This document shows, piece by piece, positions 62,890-64,000 of a DNA stretch of 64,000 nt; position 1 is the stretch's first letter, and each line of letters starts with the position of its first letter. This DNA comes from Williamsia sp. (GTDB taxonomy: Bacteria; Bacteroidota; Bacteroidia; Chitinophagales; Chitinophagaceae). The notes beneath the pieces are model-generated. The model had not been told where the DNA came from, ran no database searches, and was given only the letters and a program-made list of their open reading frames with translations. The stretch spans positions 283,399 through 347,398 of the forward strand of contig JADCRZ010000002.1 of assembly GCA_015069695.1 (NCBI GenBank), in the 5' to 3' direction. The position numbers and the translations under genes are program-made.

Positions 62890-62935
62890 CGTGTGAGTTG
62901 ACGAGATCGAACCACTGACCCTCTGCTTAAGGCAT
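62890..62935 (-). other. tRNA-3'-end-like fragment, possible integration scar
   Basis: The minus strand contains GCAGAGGGTCAGTGG followed by TTCGATCTCGTCAACTC, resembling the variable-loop and T-arm end of a tRNA, including the GGTTCGATC loop. The T-stem does not pair well and no anticodon or acceptor half is present, so this is not a functional tRNA. It may be an attachment-site scar between the permease region and the flanking AT-rich genes. Confidence 0.35.
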
Positions 62936-63059
62936 GTTTTTAAGTAAAAGATGAAATTGCAGTAATTAAATAAGAGCGCTGTAATCCTTTGCCAGCTTGC
63001 ATTTCTTCACAAATGTAATGAGTTCTGATCATGTGAATTCTTAAATATCCGAAAGCGTC

Positions 63060-64000
63060 TCACACTTTCCAATAAAAATCATTGGGGAAACCGCTGACGG
63101 TATTCAAATTGAGTTCCAATTCGGTTCCATCTTCCAATCTGGCACCTGTTACAAACGCCTCATAAGCCATCAAACTTACTTGAGCTAAGTTATTGACTGC
63201 TACTGTGTAAATAATCTGTGACGGGAAGGTGTCATGCAAAAAGAAAGCAACCTGCCCCGTTAATGGCTTTTCGGTGTTAGTAGATCGAACCTTAAGGATT
63301 ATTTTGTAAATCCCATTGGTAGAAGCAGCAGGGTCATAGGTCGCTTCAAGCACTTTGTCGTTGGCTTTTGCTATTCCACCCCACCTGCCATTTTGTATGT
63401 CAGTTTTGTCAACGACAGGCTTGGCATTGTAGATGCTTTCAGTCTTATTCTTAAATTCTTCCGTTGGAAAATTTCTTGCTTCATCACCTAATGCAAGTAA
63501 TGCCTCATGTATCTGAACAGATCTTCCATCGTTATTAATATTCATTTCAGGATTTGCGATTGCCTGAAGACTTGTGATCGCCTGCTGGCTTTTTTGCATT
63601 TCTGCTTGTTTTTTTCTGGATTCTGTAAGTATTAGCCCGAGATTTGTCCTGGCCCATAGATAAATAATTCCCCCTCCAGCTAAAAAATACAGGATTATTA
63701 TTCCATAGCCAAATACGTAAAAGCTAGAGGAGTCGCCATTACACATATGATAAGAGTGTTGTATGGAGCGCGCTGATTGATCGATCCATCCAATAATTGT
63801 ACGTATTTTGATGAGTGTGAGCCCTACAATAATCTTCGACAGCCAGTCTGAAACTTCTTCGAGGTTGGTATTGTCGGAATAGGCGAAAGCACTAAGTGAG
63901 TGATCAAAACTACTTTCAAGAATCATGAGTACAAGGTGCTGAAATACCAATAGAGTATGCATTGCAAAACCCTTACAGGTAGCACATTTCAAAGGATATT
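63060..64000 (-). CDS. Membrane protein with C-terminal prokaryotic YEATS-like domain, cut by the right edge
   Basis: The open frame runs off the window, so the N-terminus is missing or uncertain; the first in-window start (63992) is only a TTG. Visible parts are a segment NTNLEEVSDWLSKIIVG, typical of this membrane-protein group, a helix YVFGYGIIILYFLAGGGIIYLW, a helical linker (ESRKKQAEMQKSQQAITSLQ) and a C-terminal beta domain (YKIILKVRSTNTEKPLTGQ; FFLHDTFPSQIIYTVAVNN; GARLEDGTELELNLN). The latter fits the prokaryotic YEATS domain, often found in predicted immunity or stress modules. Ligand and role are unknown. The residues before NTNLEE do not look like the usual membrane hairpin, so a frameshift is possible. 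Confidence 0.6.
   Translation of the reverse strand, partial: YPLKCATCKGFAMHTLLVFQHLVLMILESSFDHSLSAFAYSDNTNLEEVSDWLSKIIVGLTLIKIRTIIGWIDQSARSIQHSYHMCNGDSSSFYVFGYGIIILYFLAGGGIIYLWARTNLGLILTESRKKQAEMQKSQQAITSLQAIANPEMNINNDGRSVQIHEALLALGDEARNFPTEEFKNKTESIYNAKPVVDKTDIQNGRWGGIAKANDKVLEATYDPAASTNGIYKIILKVRSTNTEKPLTGQVAFFLHDTFPSQIIYTVAVNNLAQVSLMAYEAFVTGARLEDGTELELNLNTVSGFPNDFYWKV

Noticed and set aside
62890..62935. Intact tRNA gene
   Set aside because: Only the T-arm-like end is present, its stem pairs poorly, and no anticodon arm is found upstream.

Overview
The window comes from a member of the Bacteroidota and most resembles the Chitinophagaceae. The evidence is three SusC-type TonB-dependent receptors (one cut by the left edge), two SusD lipoproteins, promoter-like TAnnTTTG boxes, no consistent Shine-Dalgarno sequences, DPP-IV-like and M16 peptidases, and several long FtsX/MacB-type permeases. 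The genus cannot be fixed from the sequence. No rRNA gene, intact tRNA gene, CRISPR array or complete insertion sequence was seen.

Layout. (1) 1-230: N-terminus of a leftward SusC. (2) 0.8-17.5 kb: a rightward polysaccharide-utilisation-like locus. It holds SusC/SusD, two paralogous GH42-like 'GHL6' proteins, a lactate-permease-family transporter, a hydroxypyruvate-isomerase-like TIM barrel, a hydroxyacid dehydrogenase, glycerate kinase and a GH67-like hydrolase. The set suggests a glycan or hydroxyacid conjugate whose product is funnelled through hydroxypyruvate or glycerate to phosphoglycerate. (3) 17.7-18.4 kb: a TonB C-terminal-domain protein. (4) 18.5-32.2 kb: a sialic-acid locus. A leftward unit (GntR regulator, glucosamine-6-phosphate deaminase fused to a PIG-L domain, DUF2071) diverges from SusC/SusD, N-acetylneuraminate lyase, an MFS transporter, an exo-sialidase and a GH109 N-acetylgalactosaminidase. 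(5) 32.3-41.2 kb: a tripartite MacA/TolC/MacB-like export operon followed by an NtrC-type regulator and its histidine kinase. (6) 41.3-47.2 kb: a small membrane protein with a cytochrome-oxidase-like motif, an S9 peptidase and a double M16 peptidase. (7) 47.4-51.9 kb: a tightly overlapping leftward unit of an HxlR regulator, a HerA-like ATPase, a NurA-like nuclease and a D12-class adenine methyltransferase. This is the best candidate here for an undescribed DNA-processing or defence system. (8) 52.0-56.3 kb: pirin, an alpha/beta hydrolase and a GH78 rhamnosidase. (9) 56.4-62.3 kb: two unpaired FtsX permeases and the 3' remnant of a third. (10) 62.4-64.0 kb: AT-richer DNA with a small membrane protein, a tRNA-like scar and a membrane protein with a C-terminal prokaryotic YEATS-like domain, cut by the right edge.

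Two families of palindromic intergenic repeats are scattered through the window. One has arms beginning TGTCTGAACC, is partly nested, and lies near 5.5, 15.0, 38.4 and 53.0 kb. The other is a 31-bp perfect hairpin at 35.8 kb, with a single-arm relative inside the 38.4 kb repeat. One repeat appears to supply the last 16 codons of the glycerate kinase gene.
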